NCBI RefSeq assembly: GCF_003583925.1
Contig: NZ_QYCN01000015.1
Coordinates: forward strand, 36,820-93,997
DNA from: Hymenobacter rubripertinctus
GTDB lineage: Bacteria; Bacteroidota; Bacteroidia; Cytophagales; Hymenobacteraceae
Length of the DNA: 57,178 bases
Direction of reading: 5' to 3'
The stretch's first letter is position 1, and each line of letters begins with the position of its first letter. Positions 31,589-39,511 of the stretch are shown here, piece after piece. The notes below the pieces were generated by a model that was given only the letters and a program-made list of their open reading frames with translations, did not search any database and was not told the origin of the DNA. Both the position numbers and the translations under genes were made by a program.

Positions 31589-34234
31589 ATGAATGACCGC
31601 ATGGATGACCGTCTCAAACAAGCTGGCTCACGAGCAAAAGCTGCCTGGAACAGCCGCCCCGCGCAACTGCCCATGGGCGGACCGGCGGGCAAGCTGCCTC
31701 CCCAGGCCCTGGAGCTGGAAGCCGCCGTGCTGGGCGCGCTGATGCTGGAAAAAGACGCCCTGACTACGGTTATCGACATTCTTAAGCCCCAGAGCTTCTA
31801 CAAGGATGGCCACCAGCGCATCTTCAAGGCCATCCTCAATCTGTTCGATAAGTCGGAGCCGATTGACATTCTCACCGTTACGCACGAGCTGCGCGAGATG
31901 GGCGAGCTGGAGCCGGCCGGCGGGGCGCACTACGTGGCCAACCTCACGTTCAAGGTCAACTCGGCGGCCAACATCGAGTACCATGCCCGCATCATCACCG
32001 AAAACGCCATCAAGCGGGAGCTGATCCGCATTGCCTCCGACATCCAGCGCGACGCCTTCGAGGATACCACCGACGTGTTCAACCTGCTCGATACCACGGA
32101 GCAGTCGCTCTTCGAAGTGTCGGAATCCAACATCCGCAAAAACTTCGACGACATGCGCAGCCTGATGGGCAAGGCCATCAAGGAGCTCGAAGAAAAGAAG
32201 GACCAGAAGGACGGTCTGACCGGCGTGCCCTCGGGCTTCTCGGCCCTGGATAGAGTTACGAGCGGCTGGCAAAACTCTGATTTAGTGATTATTGCCGCCC
32301 GGCCCGGTATGGGCAAGTGTCTCGGCAAGGGTACCAAAGTGCTTATGTTCGATGGCACCCTGCGCAATGTGGAAGACGTGCGCCAGGGTGAGCTGCTGAT
32401 GGGTGACGACTCCACGCCGCGCCGGGTGCTCAACATTGCCCGGGGCCGCGAAAACATGTACTGGGTGCGCCAGAACAAGGGCGAGGCCTACCGCGTGAAC
32501 GAGAGCCATATCCTTTCGCTCAAGCGCAGCCGCACCGAGGGCCCGCACCGCCACGGCGACGTGCTCAACATCACGGTGAAGGACTGGCTGGGCAAGTCGG
32601 CCAAGTTCCGCTCGAACTACAAGGGCTACAAGGTGCCCGTGGAGTTTGCCGCGCAGCCTCTGCCCGTAGCGCCGTATTTCCTGGGCGTGTGGCTGGGCGA
32701 TGGTAGCTCCGACAATTGCCGCATCACGGGCCAGGACCCGGAAATCATTGATTACCTGCACGAGTACGCCGAAGCCCTGGATCTGCAGGTGACGGTGGGC
32801 GTGGTGGCGGGCCGCTGCAACAGCTACGGCATCACCCGGGGCCGGCAGGGCGGCAGTCTCGCCCAGTATTCGGTGCAGGACGAGCTGCGCCAGTTGGATG
32901 TGCTCGGCAACAAGCACATTCCGCAGCAGTACCTGAGCAACAGCACCGACAACCGCCTGCAGCTGCTGGCCGGCCTCATCGATTCCGACGGCCACCTCGA
33001 CCCGGTGTCCAATGGCTACGAAATCACCCAGAAAAACCAACGCCTGGCCCGGCAGATCAAGTTTCTGGCCGACTCACTGGGCTTCCGCACTTCGCTCAAA
33101 AAGAAGCGGGCGGCCATCAGCGCCATCGGCTACGAGAGCGAGGTGTACCGGGTGCGCATCTACGGCGACATTAACCGGGTGCCGGTGCGTGTGGCCCGCA
33201 AGCAGGCCCAGCCCTGGCGCAGCGCCGTGGACTGGCGCATGACCGGCATTTCGGTGGAGTTCGACGGCGAGGATGACTACTACGGCTTCAGCATCGACGG
33301 CAACCGCCTGTTCCTGCTCCAGGACATGACCGTGACCCACAACACGGCCTTCGTGGTGTCGGCGATGCGCAACGCGGCGGTGGAATTCAAGAAGCCGGTG
33401 GCCATTTTCTCGCTGGAAATGTCCTCGCTCCAGCTCGTGAATCGTCTGATTTCGGCCGAGGCGGAGCTGGATTCGGAGAAGATCAAGAAGGGCAACCTGG
33501 CCGATTACGAGTGGGCCCAGCTCAACCACAAGATTTCCAACCTGTCGTCGGCCCCGATTTACATCGACGATACGCCCGGCCTCAGCATCCGGGAGCTGCG
33601 CACCAAGTGCCGCCGCCTCAAGGCCCACCACGATATTTCGATGATCATCATCGACTATCTGCAATTGATGACGGGCAACACCGATGGCAAGGGGGGCGGC
33701 AACCGCGAACAGGAAATTGCTTCCATTTCGCGGGCGCTCAAGGGCATTGCCAAGGAGCTGAACGTGCCGGTGCTGGCCCTCTCGCAGCTCTCGCGCTCGG
33801 TGGAAACCCGCGGCGGCGACAAGAAACCCCAGCTCAGTGATCTGCGCGAATCAGGTTCCATCGAGCAGGACGCCGACATGGTAATCTTTCTCTACCGCCC
33901 GGAGTACTACAAAATTACGGAGGACGAGATGGGCAATCCCACCCAGGGCACCGGCGAGGTAATTATTGCCAAGCACCGGAACGGCTCCCTGGAAACCGTG
34001 CAGCTCAAGTTCATCGGCAAGTTCACCAAGTTCGCCGACCTCGACGGGGCGGGCGGCTTCGGCGACGCGGGCTTCAACCCCGGCGCCTTCCCCACCAGCA
34101 CCTTCGACGACGACCAGACCGGTTTCGCCCCCAACACCATCCGCCTGGGTTCGCGCATCAACAACGACTCGCCGCCGCCCGCGCCCCAGCCCTTCCCCCG
34201 CAGCAACTTCGACGACGGTCCGCCGCCGTTTTAA
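31589..34234 (+). CDS. dnaB: Replicative DNA helicase DnaB, interrupted by an intein
   Basis: The ATG at 31589 (MNDRMDDRLK) is preferred over the TTG at 31508, which overlaps the promoter; the ATG at 31601 is also possible. The 881-residue precursor contains the DnaB N-terminal domain (PPQALELEAAVLGALM onward) and the RecA-like helicase, whose Walker A RPGMGK|T is split by the intein (residues 244-585). The helicase resumes with TAFVVSAMRN and has Walker B MIIIDYLQLM and DLRESGSIEQDADMV. The spliced product of 539 residues is normal for DnaB. It unwinds DNA at the replication fork. The tail is Asp/Pro-rich (DDGPPPF). Without splicing the ATPase site cannot form. Confidence 0.97.
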   Translation: MNDRMDDRLKQAGSRAKAAWNSRPAQLPMGGPAGKLPPQALELEAAVLGALMLEKDALTTVIDILKPQSFYKDGHQRIFKAILNLFDKSEPIDILTVTHELREMGELEPAGGAHYVANLTFKVNSAANIEYHARIITENAIKRELIRIASDIQRDAFEDTTDVFNLLDTTEQSLFEVSESNIRKNFDDMRSLMGKAIKELEEKKDQKDGLTGVPSGFSALDRVTSGWQNSDLVIIAARPGMGKCLGKGTKVLMFDGTLRNVEDVRQGELLMGDDSTPRRVLNIARGRENMYWVRQNKGEAYRVNESHILSLKRSRTEGPHRHGDVLNITVKDWLGKSAKFRSNYKGYKVPVEFAAQPLPVAPYFLGVWLGDGSSDNCRITGQDPEIIDYLHEYAEALDLQVTVGVVAGRCNSYGITRGRQGGSLAQYSVQDELRQLDVLGNKHIPQQYLSNSTDNRLQLLAGLIDSDGHLDPVSNGYEITQKNQRLARQIKFLADSLGFRTSLKKKRAAISAIGYESEVYRVRIYGDINRVPVRVARKQAQPWRSAVDWRMTGISVEFDGEDDYYGFSIDGNRLFLLQDMTVTHNTAFVVSAMRNAAVEFKKPVAIFSLEMSSLQLVNRLISAEAELDSEKIKKGNLADYEWAQLNHKISNLSSAPIYIDDTPGLSIRELRTKCRRLKAHHDISMIIIDYLQLMTGNTDGKGGGNREQEIASISRALKGIAKELNVPVLALSQLSRSVETRGGDKKPQLSDLRESGSIEQDADMVIFLYRPEYYKITEDEMGNPTQGTGEVIIAKHRNGSLETVQLKFIGKFTKFADLDGAGGFGDAGFNPGAFPTSTFDDDQTGFAPNTIRLGSRINNDSPPPAPQPFPRSNFDDGPPPF
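32318..33343 (+). mobile_element. Intein with LAGLIDADG homing endonuclease in the DnaB P-loop
   Basis: The 342-residue element starts with Cys (CLGKGTKVLMFDGTLRNVED, block A) directly after GMGK and ends HN before the extein Thr. Block B reads RVNESHILSL, with Asn where Thr is usual and the His kept. Blocks F and G read YYGFSIDGNRLF and DMTVTHN. Between them are the two endonuclease motifs YFLGVWLGDGSS (from 32675) and LLAGLIDSDGHL (about 32963), each with its acidic metal ligand. Splicing chemistry (Cys1, block B His, terminal His-Asn, Thr+1) looks complete. GC content matches the host gene. It is a selfish element that homes into intein-free dnaB. Confidence 0.95.
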
Positions 34235-34249
34235 GACTGCTACACAGGC

Positions 34250-34279
34250 AAAACGCCCGCTGGAAACAGCGGGCGTTTT
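34250..34279 (+). terminator. dnaB terminator
   Basis: The stem AAAACGCCCGCTG / CAGCGGGCGTTTT closes on GAAA 15 bases past the dnaB stop. The hairpin core reappears inverted at 9059-9094 next to a copied dnaB tail. Confidence 0.9.
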
Positions 34280-34353
34280 GCCTTGGCAGGAAAGTGAAAG
34301 CTGCTTGCGCAGGGCAGGTTGCCAGGTATTGCCAGTGCTACCCCCGGGCTGCC

Positions 34354-35331
34354 TCACCATGCGGGCCGGCCCTTAACGGCGGGTTTGGTGGCTTTGCGGG
34401 GGAGCTGCTGAAGATACTGCTGCTCGGCCGTGTGCAGGGCATCGAGTAGCTGGCGGGCCTGACCGGGGCTGAGGTTCATCTGTTGCAGGCGGGCGCGCTG
34501 GGTTTGCAGGTTGGCCTCGTTGGGAGCCGCCACCTCGGTACCCCCGCGCCGGCTGCTACCCCCGGGGGCCTCGGGGCCGGTTTCGGCGTTGCTGAGGCCG
34601 CGTACCAGGCCGGGCTCCTGGCCCCCGGCTACGCTGCGCTGCTCGCCCGCACCCGGCCGGAAACCACCCTCGGCCGAACTGCCGGGCGTAGCGGAGGGTT
34701 GGGTTGGGTCCTGGAGCTGGCCGTTGGCATCGGGCCGACGTTCGGGGGCGCTGTTCGGGTCCGCGAGCCGGCCGGCGTCGGGGCGCTGGCCCGGCGTTTC
34801 AGGGCCGGCCTTGGGGCGCGTTTGGGCGCGGGGACCGGCCTGGGTGGCGGCGGGGCGGCCGTCGGAGCCGGGTGGAGCAGGAGTAGGACTATCGGTGCGG
34901 CGGGCCAGAAAGTCGCGCAGTACCTCGTAGTTGTAGCGGGCGGCGGCGTTGCTGGAGTTGGCCAGCAGGGCTTGCCGGAGCAGTCCTACGGCCTGGGCGT
35001 ATTCGCCCCGGTCGGCGGCCAGGGCTGCTAGCTGCTGGAGCGCCACGCTCCGGATGGGCAGCACGGGGCTGGTGAGCAGGCGACTGTAGTAAGCGCGGGC
35101 TTCGGCGGGCTGGCCGGCGCGGGCCGTGGCGTGGGCCAGGTTCAGCCACACGGCATCCTCAGTGGCCCCAAATTCGAGCGCCGCTTGCTTATAAGCGGCG
35201 GCGGCGGCGGTGTACCGGCCCTGGGCGTAGGCCGTGGCCCCGCGCTGCACGGCCGCATTCCGGTCGTGGATGCGGGTCAGGCCGCTCCCCAGGCTCAGCA
35301 GCAGCAAGCCGCCCGTCAGCAGGATTTTCAT
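34354..35331 (-). CDS. TPR protein of Bat type (BatC-like)
   Basis: The 325-residue protein starts with a signal or anchor segment (MKILLTGGLLLLSLGSGLT). Residues about 28-150 form three TPR-like repeats (RGATAYAQGRYTAAAAAYKQA, VWLNLAHATARAGQPAEARAYY, AVGLLRQALLANSSNAAARYN). A long Pro/Gly/Arg-rich disordered stretch follows (about 155-275), then a helical C terminus with LSPGQARQLLDALHTAEQQYL. This is the layout of BatC proteins, which act with VWA BatA/BatB proteins in the envelope of Bacteroidota. Its ATG overlaps the stop of the VWA gene (ATGA). Confidence 0.85.
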   Translation of the reverse strand: MKILLTGGLLLLSLGSGLTRIHDRNAAVQRGATAYAQGRYTAAAAAYKQAALEFGATEDAVWLNLAHATARAGQPAEARAYYSRLLTSPVLPIRSVALQQLAALAADRGEYAQAVGLLRQALLANSSNAAARYNYEVLRDFLARRTDSPTPAPPGSDGRPAATQAGPRAQTRPKAGPETPGQRPDAGRLADPNSAPERRPDANGQLQDPTQPSATPGSSAEGGFRPGAGEQRSVAGGQEPGLVRGLSNAETGPEAPGGSSRRGGTEVAAPNEANLQTQRARLQQMNLSPGQARQLLDALHTAEQQYLQQLPRKATKPAVKGRPAW

Positions 35332-36320
35332 GGCCGAATAATTTTCACGGTGAGCAGCACGTCGAACATAATCAGGAGCAGAGCCAGGGCCAGGGGGTAG
35401 CGGTAGCGGTTATCGGCCACCGACACGGTGCGCACCTGCTGGGCCTGGCCCTCCACCCGGTTAATGGCATTGAGGAGCAAGGGAAACTCGTTGCGTGCGT
35501 CGCTGAGTTCAAAATACTGCCCGCCGGTTTGCTCGGCCAGTCGCCGCAGGGGCGCGGGCACGAGCCGCGTTACCACGTCGCGGCCCTTGGCGTCGCGCAG
35601 GTAGGCCCGTCCCGCCGGGCCGGGAATGCGGCTGCCCTCGGGGGTACCCACGCCCACCGTGAACACGCGGGCTCCGGAACGGGCCAGCACCCGCACAGTG
35701 GGCTCCAGGTTGTCGCCGAAGTCTTCCCCATCGGTTGCCAGCACCAGCACCGTGGCCCGGAGCGGCGTCTGGGGCTGAGCGGTTTCGGTCCCGGGCGGCC
35801 CCAGGCGGGTGAGCACCAACTCCAGGGGCGGTACCAGGTCGGTGCCGGTGGGTGGCACCAGGGCCGTTTGTAGGGTGCTGACGAAGAGCTGGAGCGCATC
35901 CTGGTCGTAGGTGAGCGGGCATTGCACGTACGCTTCGCCCGAAAACACGATCAGGCCCAGGCGGTCGGCCGGGAAGCGGCGGATGAGGGTACCCAGTTCG
36001 GCCTTCACTTTCTGGAGCCGGGAGGGGGCTACGTCGGGGGCATCCATGGAGCGGGAGAGGTCCACGAGCAGCCACACATCTTTGCCGGCGGTGCGCACCG
36101 GGTGCCGGGTGAGGCCGTAGGCGGGACCCAGCAAGGCCCCGGCCAGCAGCCCGAAATAAAGCAGGCGCAGGGCCAGCTTCCAGCCCAGCCGCCAGCTGCC
36201 CTGCCCCAGCGGAGCCGCCAGCCGGCGGGTCCGGAAGAGGTAACCGAGGTAGAGTAGGAAAAAAAATATGGCGGCCAGCGCCTCCGGCCAGCCCGGCAGG
36301 TAAGCCCAGTTCAGCGCCAC
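35328..36320 (-). CDS. VWA-domain membrane protein (BatA/BatB-like)
   Basis: I chose GTG 36320 (MALNWAYLPGWPEAL); the frame is open to 36389, and TTG 36347 is an alternative. The roughly 330-residue protein has a membrane helix near the N terminus, a second at about 48-68, a VWA domain (about 80-285) with an intact MIDAS (DLSRSMD, the Thr of PPTGTD, and TDGED), and a C-terminal helix (LALALLLIMFDVLLTVKI). BatA/B proteins are anchored with the VWA domain in the periplasm. MoxR, DUF58 and the other Bat genes usually found upstream are absent; tRNA genes lie there instead. Confidence 0.88.
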   Translation of the reverse strand: MALNWAYLPGWPEALAAIFFFLLYLGYLFRTRRLAAPLGQGSWRLGWKLALRLLYFGLLAGALLGPAYGLTRHPVRTAGKDVWLLVDLSRSMDAPDVAPSRLQKVKAELGTLIRRFPADRLGLIVFSGEAYVQCPLTYDQDALQLFVSTLQTALVPPTGTDLVPPLELVLTRLGPPGTETAQPQTPLRATVLVLATDGEDFGDNLEPTVRVLARSGARVFTVGVGTPEGSRIPGPAGRAYLRDAKGRDVVTRLVPAPLRRLAEQTGGQYFELSDARNEFPLLLNAINRVEGQAQQVRTVSVADNRYRYPLALALLLIMFDVLLTVKIIRP

Positions 36321-36450
36321 GATAACGGGTTCATGTTCACAATACAACCAACCAAAAGGCCCAGCGGAAAGTGGCCTCCAGGGAGCCAAAAAGCCCCTCT
36401 CAACCCCTCAACGCGGCAGCAAGATGGAAGATATTTTTTTTGAATAGGGT

Positions 36451-36478
36451 TTGTTTGTCCGTTGGGCTCGTATATTTG
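36451..36478 (+). promoter_or_regulatory. Promoter of the tRNA cluster
   Basis: TTG (36451-36453) and TATATTTG (36471-36478) are separated by 17 bases, close to the Bacteroidota -33/-7 layout. The predicted start falls about 25 bases before tRNA-Ser. Confidence 0.75.
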
Positions 36479-36509
36479 CACAGCTTTTAACCGGAAAGCA
36501 ATGCCACCT

Positions 36510-36597
36510 GGAGAGGTGGGTGAGTGGCTGAAACCAGTAGTTTGCTAAACTGCCGTAGCTCTAAAGGTTACCGGGGGTTCGAATCCCCCCCTCTCCG
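36510..36597 (+). tRNA. tRNA-Ser (anticodon GCT)
   Basis: The acceptor stem GGAGAGG pairs with CCTCTCC. The anticodon loop TTGCTAA sits on the stem GTAGT/ACTGC and reads AGC/AGU codons. A long variable arm and the GGTTCGAATCC T-arm define a class II serine tRNA. CCA is not encoded. Confidence 0.97.
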
Positions 36598-36600
36598 CAC

Positions 36601-36702
36601 ATTTTTGCAATTAGAAATTGAGAATTAAAAGTTAGAAAGATGCCGTTGTTTCATTCAGCCGCCGATTTTTAACTTTTAATTCTTAATTTTTAATTACCCT
36701 TT
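36601..36702. repeat. AT-rich inverted repeat between tRNA-Ser and tRNA-Pro
   Basis: Arms of the type AATTAGAAATTGAGAATTAAA and AATTCTTAATTTTTAATTA pair imperfectly around a GC-rich centre. It stands out in base composition from the genome and may be a small mobile repeat or a processing structure. Confidence 0.7.
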
Positions 36703-36779
36703 CGGGGTGTAGCGTAGCCCGGTATCGCGCCTGCTTTGGGAGCAGGAGGCCGCAGGTTCGAATCCTGCCACCCCGACCA
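36703..36779 (+). tRNA. tRNA-Pro (anticodon TGG)
   Basis: Acceptor CGGGGTG pairs with CACCCCG. The anticodon loop TTTGGGA on stem CCTGC/GCAGG gives TGG. The T-arm GCAGGTTCGAATCCTGC is perfect, and the terminal CCA is encoded (36777-36779). Confidence 0.97.
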
Positions 36780-36785
36780 ACGAAT

Positions 36786-36821
36786 AGCCGTCAGCCCGCC
36801 TCTGGGGCGGGCGGCTTTTTG
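36786..36821 (+). terminator. Terminator after tRNA-Pro
   Basis: GCCCGCC and GGCGGGC form a GC-rich hairpin, extended by GCC/GGC and followed by TTTTT, ending 7 bases before tRNA-Arg. tRNA-Arg may thus depend on readthrough or its own promoter. Confidence 0.8.
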
Positions 36822-36827
36822 TTTTCT

Positions 36828-36901
36828 GACCCCGTAGCTCAGCTGGATAGAGCAGCTGCCTTCTAAGCAGCCGGTCATGTGTTCGAATCACATCGGGGCC
36901 A
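36828..36901 (+). tRNA. tRNA-Arg (anticodon TCT)
   Basis: The anticodon loop CTTCTAA on stem GCTGC/GCAGC gives TCT, reading AGA/AGG. The T-arm ATGTGTTCGAATCACAT is perfect. The acceptor GACCCCG faces CGGGGCC, leaving an A-C mismatch at the second pair (36829/36899). CCA is not encoded. Confidence 0.93.
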
Positions 36902-36909
36902 CACGCATC

Positions 36910-36945
36910 AAAAGCCACTTAGCTATTCGGCTGAGTGGCTTTTTT
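36910..36945. terminator. Bidirectional terminator between tRNA-Arg and the helicase gene
   Basis: AAAAGCCACT and AGTGGCTTTTTT form a hairpin nine bases after tRNA-Arg and 47 bases past the convergent helicase stop. The A and T runs on both sides allow use in both directions. Confidence 0.85.
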
Positions 36946-36991
36946 GGTAGTTAGGCCACGCGGGCCGGGTCACCCGCGTGGCCCGCGCCAC

Positions 36992-39040
36992 TCAGCCGGC
37001 CAGGCAGCCCGTCAGCTCGCCCGAGTAGGTGAGCGTGAGCTCGTGCATGGCCCGGGTGCAGGCCACGTAGAGCATGCTCCGGTCGACGGCCGTGGCGTAG
37101 GTGCGGGCAGAGGCGAAGGGCACGATGACCGCATCAAACTCCAGGCCCTTGGCCAGGTGGGCCGTGGTGATAACAATACCTTCTTTAAAGCGCGTCGACT
37201 CCTCCGTGAGCAGGTGCACATCCGGCGCTTGCAGGGCCGCGTGGGCCTGCCCGGCCTGGCGCAGGGTTTTGCAGATGATGCCCAGGGAAGTGTAGCCCGA
37301 CGTTCGGAAAGCCGCTAATAGCTGCCCGATGTGGGCCAGCTCCGCAGCGGGGCCGGCGCAGGCGGCCAGCGTGGGCTCCGGCCCGTGCCGCTCCAGCGGG
37401 ATGATGTGGGGGTTGGGCGTGATGCGCTGGGCGAAGGCCGTAATCTCGCTCGTGGAGCGGTAGCTGCGGTAGAGGCGCACCACCTCGGCCTGGGGGAAAA
37501 CCCGCTCGATGGCTTCGGCCGAGGAGGCGCTGTAGGGGTTCACTGTCTGGCTCACGTCGCCGAGAATGGTTTTGCGGCACCGGAACAGGCGCGAAAGCAC
37601 GGCGTACTGCACCGGGGTGTAGTCCTGCATTTCGTCCACCAGCAAGTGCTTTACGTGGTCGTAGGCCGTGAAACCCTCCAGGCGCAGACGCAGGTAAATC
37701 AGGGCAAACACGTCGGCGTACTCCAGCGGCCGGCTGGGGTCGAGCCGGAGCAGCTCGGGCCGCCCCAGCCAGCGGTAGAAGTCGCGGTAGAGGTCGGGCA
37801 GGTGGTGGAAGCGGAACATGCGGTTGATGGCCTCGCTGATCTTGCCCTTCTCGCCCCCGCTCAGCTTGCGGCCGGCGGCGTGGCGCACGTAGTCGCGCAC
37901 ATCCTGGGCTACCAGGGCAAAGCGCTTAAGCAGCGGCACCCGGTGGTAGGTCCGGAATTTCTGCCCGATAACGGCCGCCGGTACCACCGTCGTGCCCACC
38001 CGCAAATCGGTAAGGGTGAAGTAGGTGTTCTCGATGTGCAGCAGGTACTGGTTGAGCTGGTTCAGGAACTCAAACGACGATTTGAACCGGATGCGCGCAA
38101 TAAAGGCCGCGTCGTGGTGCTCAAGCAGGGCCGATACCTGCTCGAAAAAGGTCTGGAACCGGTACTGGTTGCCCAGCAGGTCGGCCGCCAGCTCCTCCAG
38201 GCCCAGCTCCGGAATGTGCTCCTCGCCCAGCTCGGGCAGCACATTGGAAATGTAGTCGGCAAACACCTTGTTGGGCGAAATGATGAGGATGTCGCGGGCG
38301 GCAATGGTTTCGCGGTAGCGATAGAGCAGAAAGGCAATCCGGTGCAGGGCGATGGACGTTTTGCCCGAGCCGGCCACGCCCTGAATCACCATCACCTGCG
38401 CCGTTTCGTTGCGGATAACCGCGTTCTGGTCGCGCTGAATGGTGGCCACGATGTTCTTGAGCTTGTCGTCGGACGATTTGGCCAGCTCGCGCTGCAACAC
38501 GTCGTCGTGGATGTTCACGTCGCTGTCGAGCATGAACTCCAGGCGACCGTCGCGGATTTTGTACTGGCGCTTGCGCTCGATGCGGCCCGCCACGCGGCCC
38601 GCGGGCGTGGTGTAGAAGGCCTCGCCCGGCTCGAAATCATAGAACATGGACGAAATTGGAGCCCGCCAGTCGTAGATCAGGTTGGCGCGCCGCTGCTCAT
38701 CAAAAAACGAATACACGCCGATGTACACCGGCGCGGCCGGTTGGCCCGGGGCCGCGAAATCGAGGCGGCCAAAGTAGGGCGACTGGCCCAGCTTGAGCAG
38801 CTTGCGCTTGCGGCTCACGGCCGCCTCGCCCGTGAAGGCCATGCGGTTGATCGACTGGCCGGCGGCCACCATGTCGGCCTCGTCCATGCCCGACTGGTGC
38901 TCGTGGATGTACTCCTTTTTCTGCTGGAGCTCGTCGGAAAACTGCTTCACGGCCCCGTCTACCCGCCGGATGGCCAGCGTGAGCTGCTCCTTGATTTCTT
39001 CCAGGTACTCTTTTTCGTCGTGCTGGGTGGCGTTTATCAT
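36992..39040 (-). CDS. helD: HelD-like superfamily 1 helicase (RNA polymerase-associated type)
   Basis: The ATG at 39040 (MINATQHDEKEYLEEIKEQL) removes a 13-residue extension that is not family-like and gives 682 residues. An N-terminal coiled-coil (about 1-50) precedes a HelD-specific domain (about 85-170, with YIGVYSFFDEQ and IYDWRAPISSMFYD). Then come UvrD-type motifs: Walker A GVAGSGKTSIALHR, RDILIISPN, DEMQDYTPVQY, FRCRKTILGDVSQT and the C-terminal VACTRAMHELTL. In Gram-positive bacteria HelD removes stalled RNA polymerase from DNA; the coiled coil and insert suggest a similar role here, though this is inferred. Confidence 0.88.
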   Translation of the reverse strand: MINATQHDEKEYLEEIKEQLTLAIRRVDGAVKQFSDELQQKKEYIHEHQSGMDEADMVAAGQSINRMAFTGEAAVSRKRKLLKLGQSPYFGRLDFAAPGQPAAPVYIGVYSFFDEQRRANLIYDWRAPISSMFYDFEPGEAFYTTPAGRVAGRIERKRQYKIRDGRLEFMLDSDVNIHDDVLQRELAKSSDDKLKNIVATIQRDQNAVIRNETAQVMVIQGVAGSGKTSIALHRIAFLLYRYRETIAARDILIISPNKVFADYISNVLPELGEEHIPELGLEELAADLLGNQYRFQTFFEQVSALLEHHDAAFIARIRFKSSFEFLNQLNQYLLHIENTYFTLTDLRVGTTVVPAAVIGQKFRTYHRVPLLKRFALVAQDVRDYVRHAAGRKLSGGEKGKISEAINRMFRFHHLPDLYRDFYRWLGRPELLRLDPSRPLEYADVFALIYLRLRLEGFTAYDHVKHLLVDEMQDYTPVQYAVLSRLFRCRKTILGDVSQTVNPYSASSAEAIERVFPQAEVVRLYRSYRSTSEITAFAQRITPNPHIIPLERHGPEPTLAACAGPAAELAHIGQLLAAFRTSGYTSLGIICKTLRQAGQAHAALQAPDVHLLTEESTRFKEGIVITTAHLAKGLEFDAVIVPFASARTYATAVDRSMLYVACTRAMHELTLTYSGELTGCLAG

Positions 39041-39168
39041 GAGCGGCTCCGGGAAATTGGACCGCAAAGGTCTCCTCAAATTCCGGGTAACAGAAGCCCC
39101 GGACGGGTTTTATTAAGTGCGGCGGCTGGTTGTGGCCGGTTGGCGGGCCTGAAACGGAACCCGGCGCG

Positions 39169-39176
39169 TACCTTTG
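39169..39176 (+). promoter_or_regulatory. -7 box six bases before a start codon
   Basis: TACCTTTG matches TAnnTTTG exactly and ends six bases before the ATG at 39182. Transcription starting about 5-7 bases downstream would give a leaderless or nearly leaderless mRNA. Confidence 0.6.
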
Positions 39177-39181
39177 CGGCC

Positions 39182-39475
39182 ATGAAAGCGCCCCTTTTCC
39201 ATCCCGGCCAGGAAGTGATCTGCACCAACGACGACTTTACCATGCTGCTGGTGCAGAACCCGAATATCCAGACGCCCAAGCGCGGCCCCATTTACACGGT
39301 ACGCGACGTGTACGACACCCACAATGGCTTCGGCATCACGCTGCACCAGATCAACAACGCGGCCGTAGCCCCGGGCTTTCCCGAGGCTAATTTCCACGAG
39401 TCGCGCTTTTCGCTGGTGCCGCCGCTGGAGGAAGTCGATATTTCGGCCGCTATCGAGGAAAGCGTGCTGGTGTAG
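39182..39475 (+). CDS. Small conserved-looking hypothetical protein
   Basis: The 97-residue protein opens MKAPLFHPGQEVICTNDDF and ends in an acidic tail (EEVDISAAIEESVLV). The first 80 residues look like a small beta-barrel: the blocks GQEVICTNDDF, GPIYTVRDVYDTHNGFGITL and ESRFSLVP recall SH3- or KOW-like folds that begin with PGD/GQxV. No signal peptide or membrane helix is present. It ends 37 bases before the TonB receptor start, so co-transcription is possible. Function is unknown. Confidence 0.8.
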   Translation: MKAPLFHPGQEVICTNDDFTMLLVQNPNIQTPKRGPIYTVRDVYDTHNGFGITLHQINNAAVAPGFPEANFHESRFSLVPPLEEVDISAAIEESVLV

Positions 39476-39511
39476 CGCGGCCGGGCTTGCGCTTTGGCCG
39501 GGGGCAGCGGT

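Noticed and set aside
36601..36702. An extra tRNA or small RNA between tRNA-Ser and tRNA-Pro
   Set aside because: The segment is AT-rich with no T-arm or anticodon-like hairpin; it reads only as an inverted repeat.
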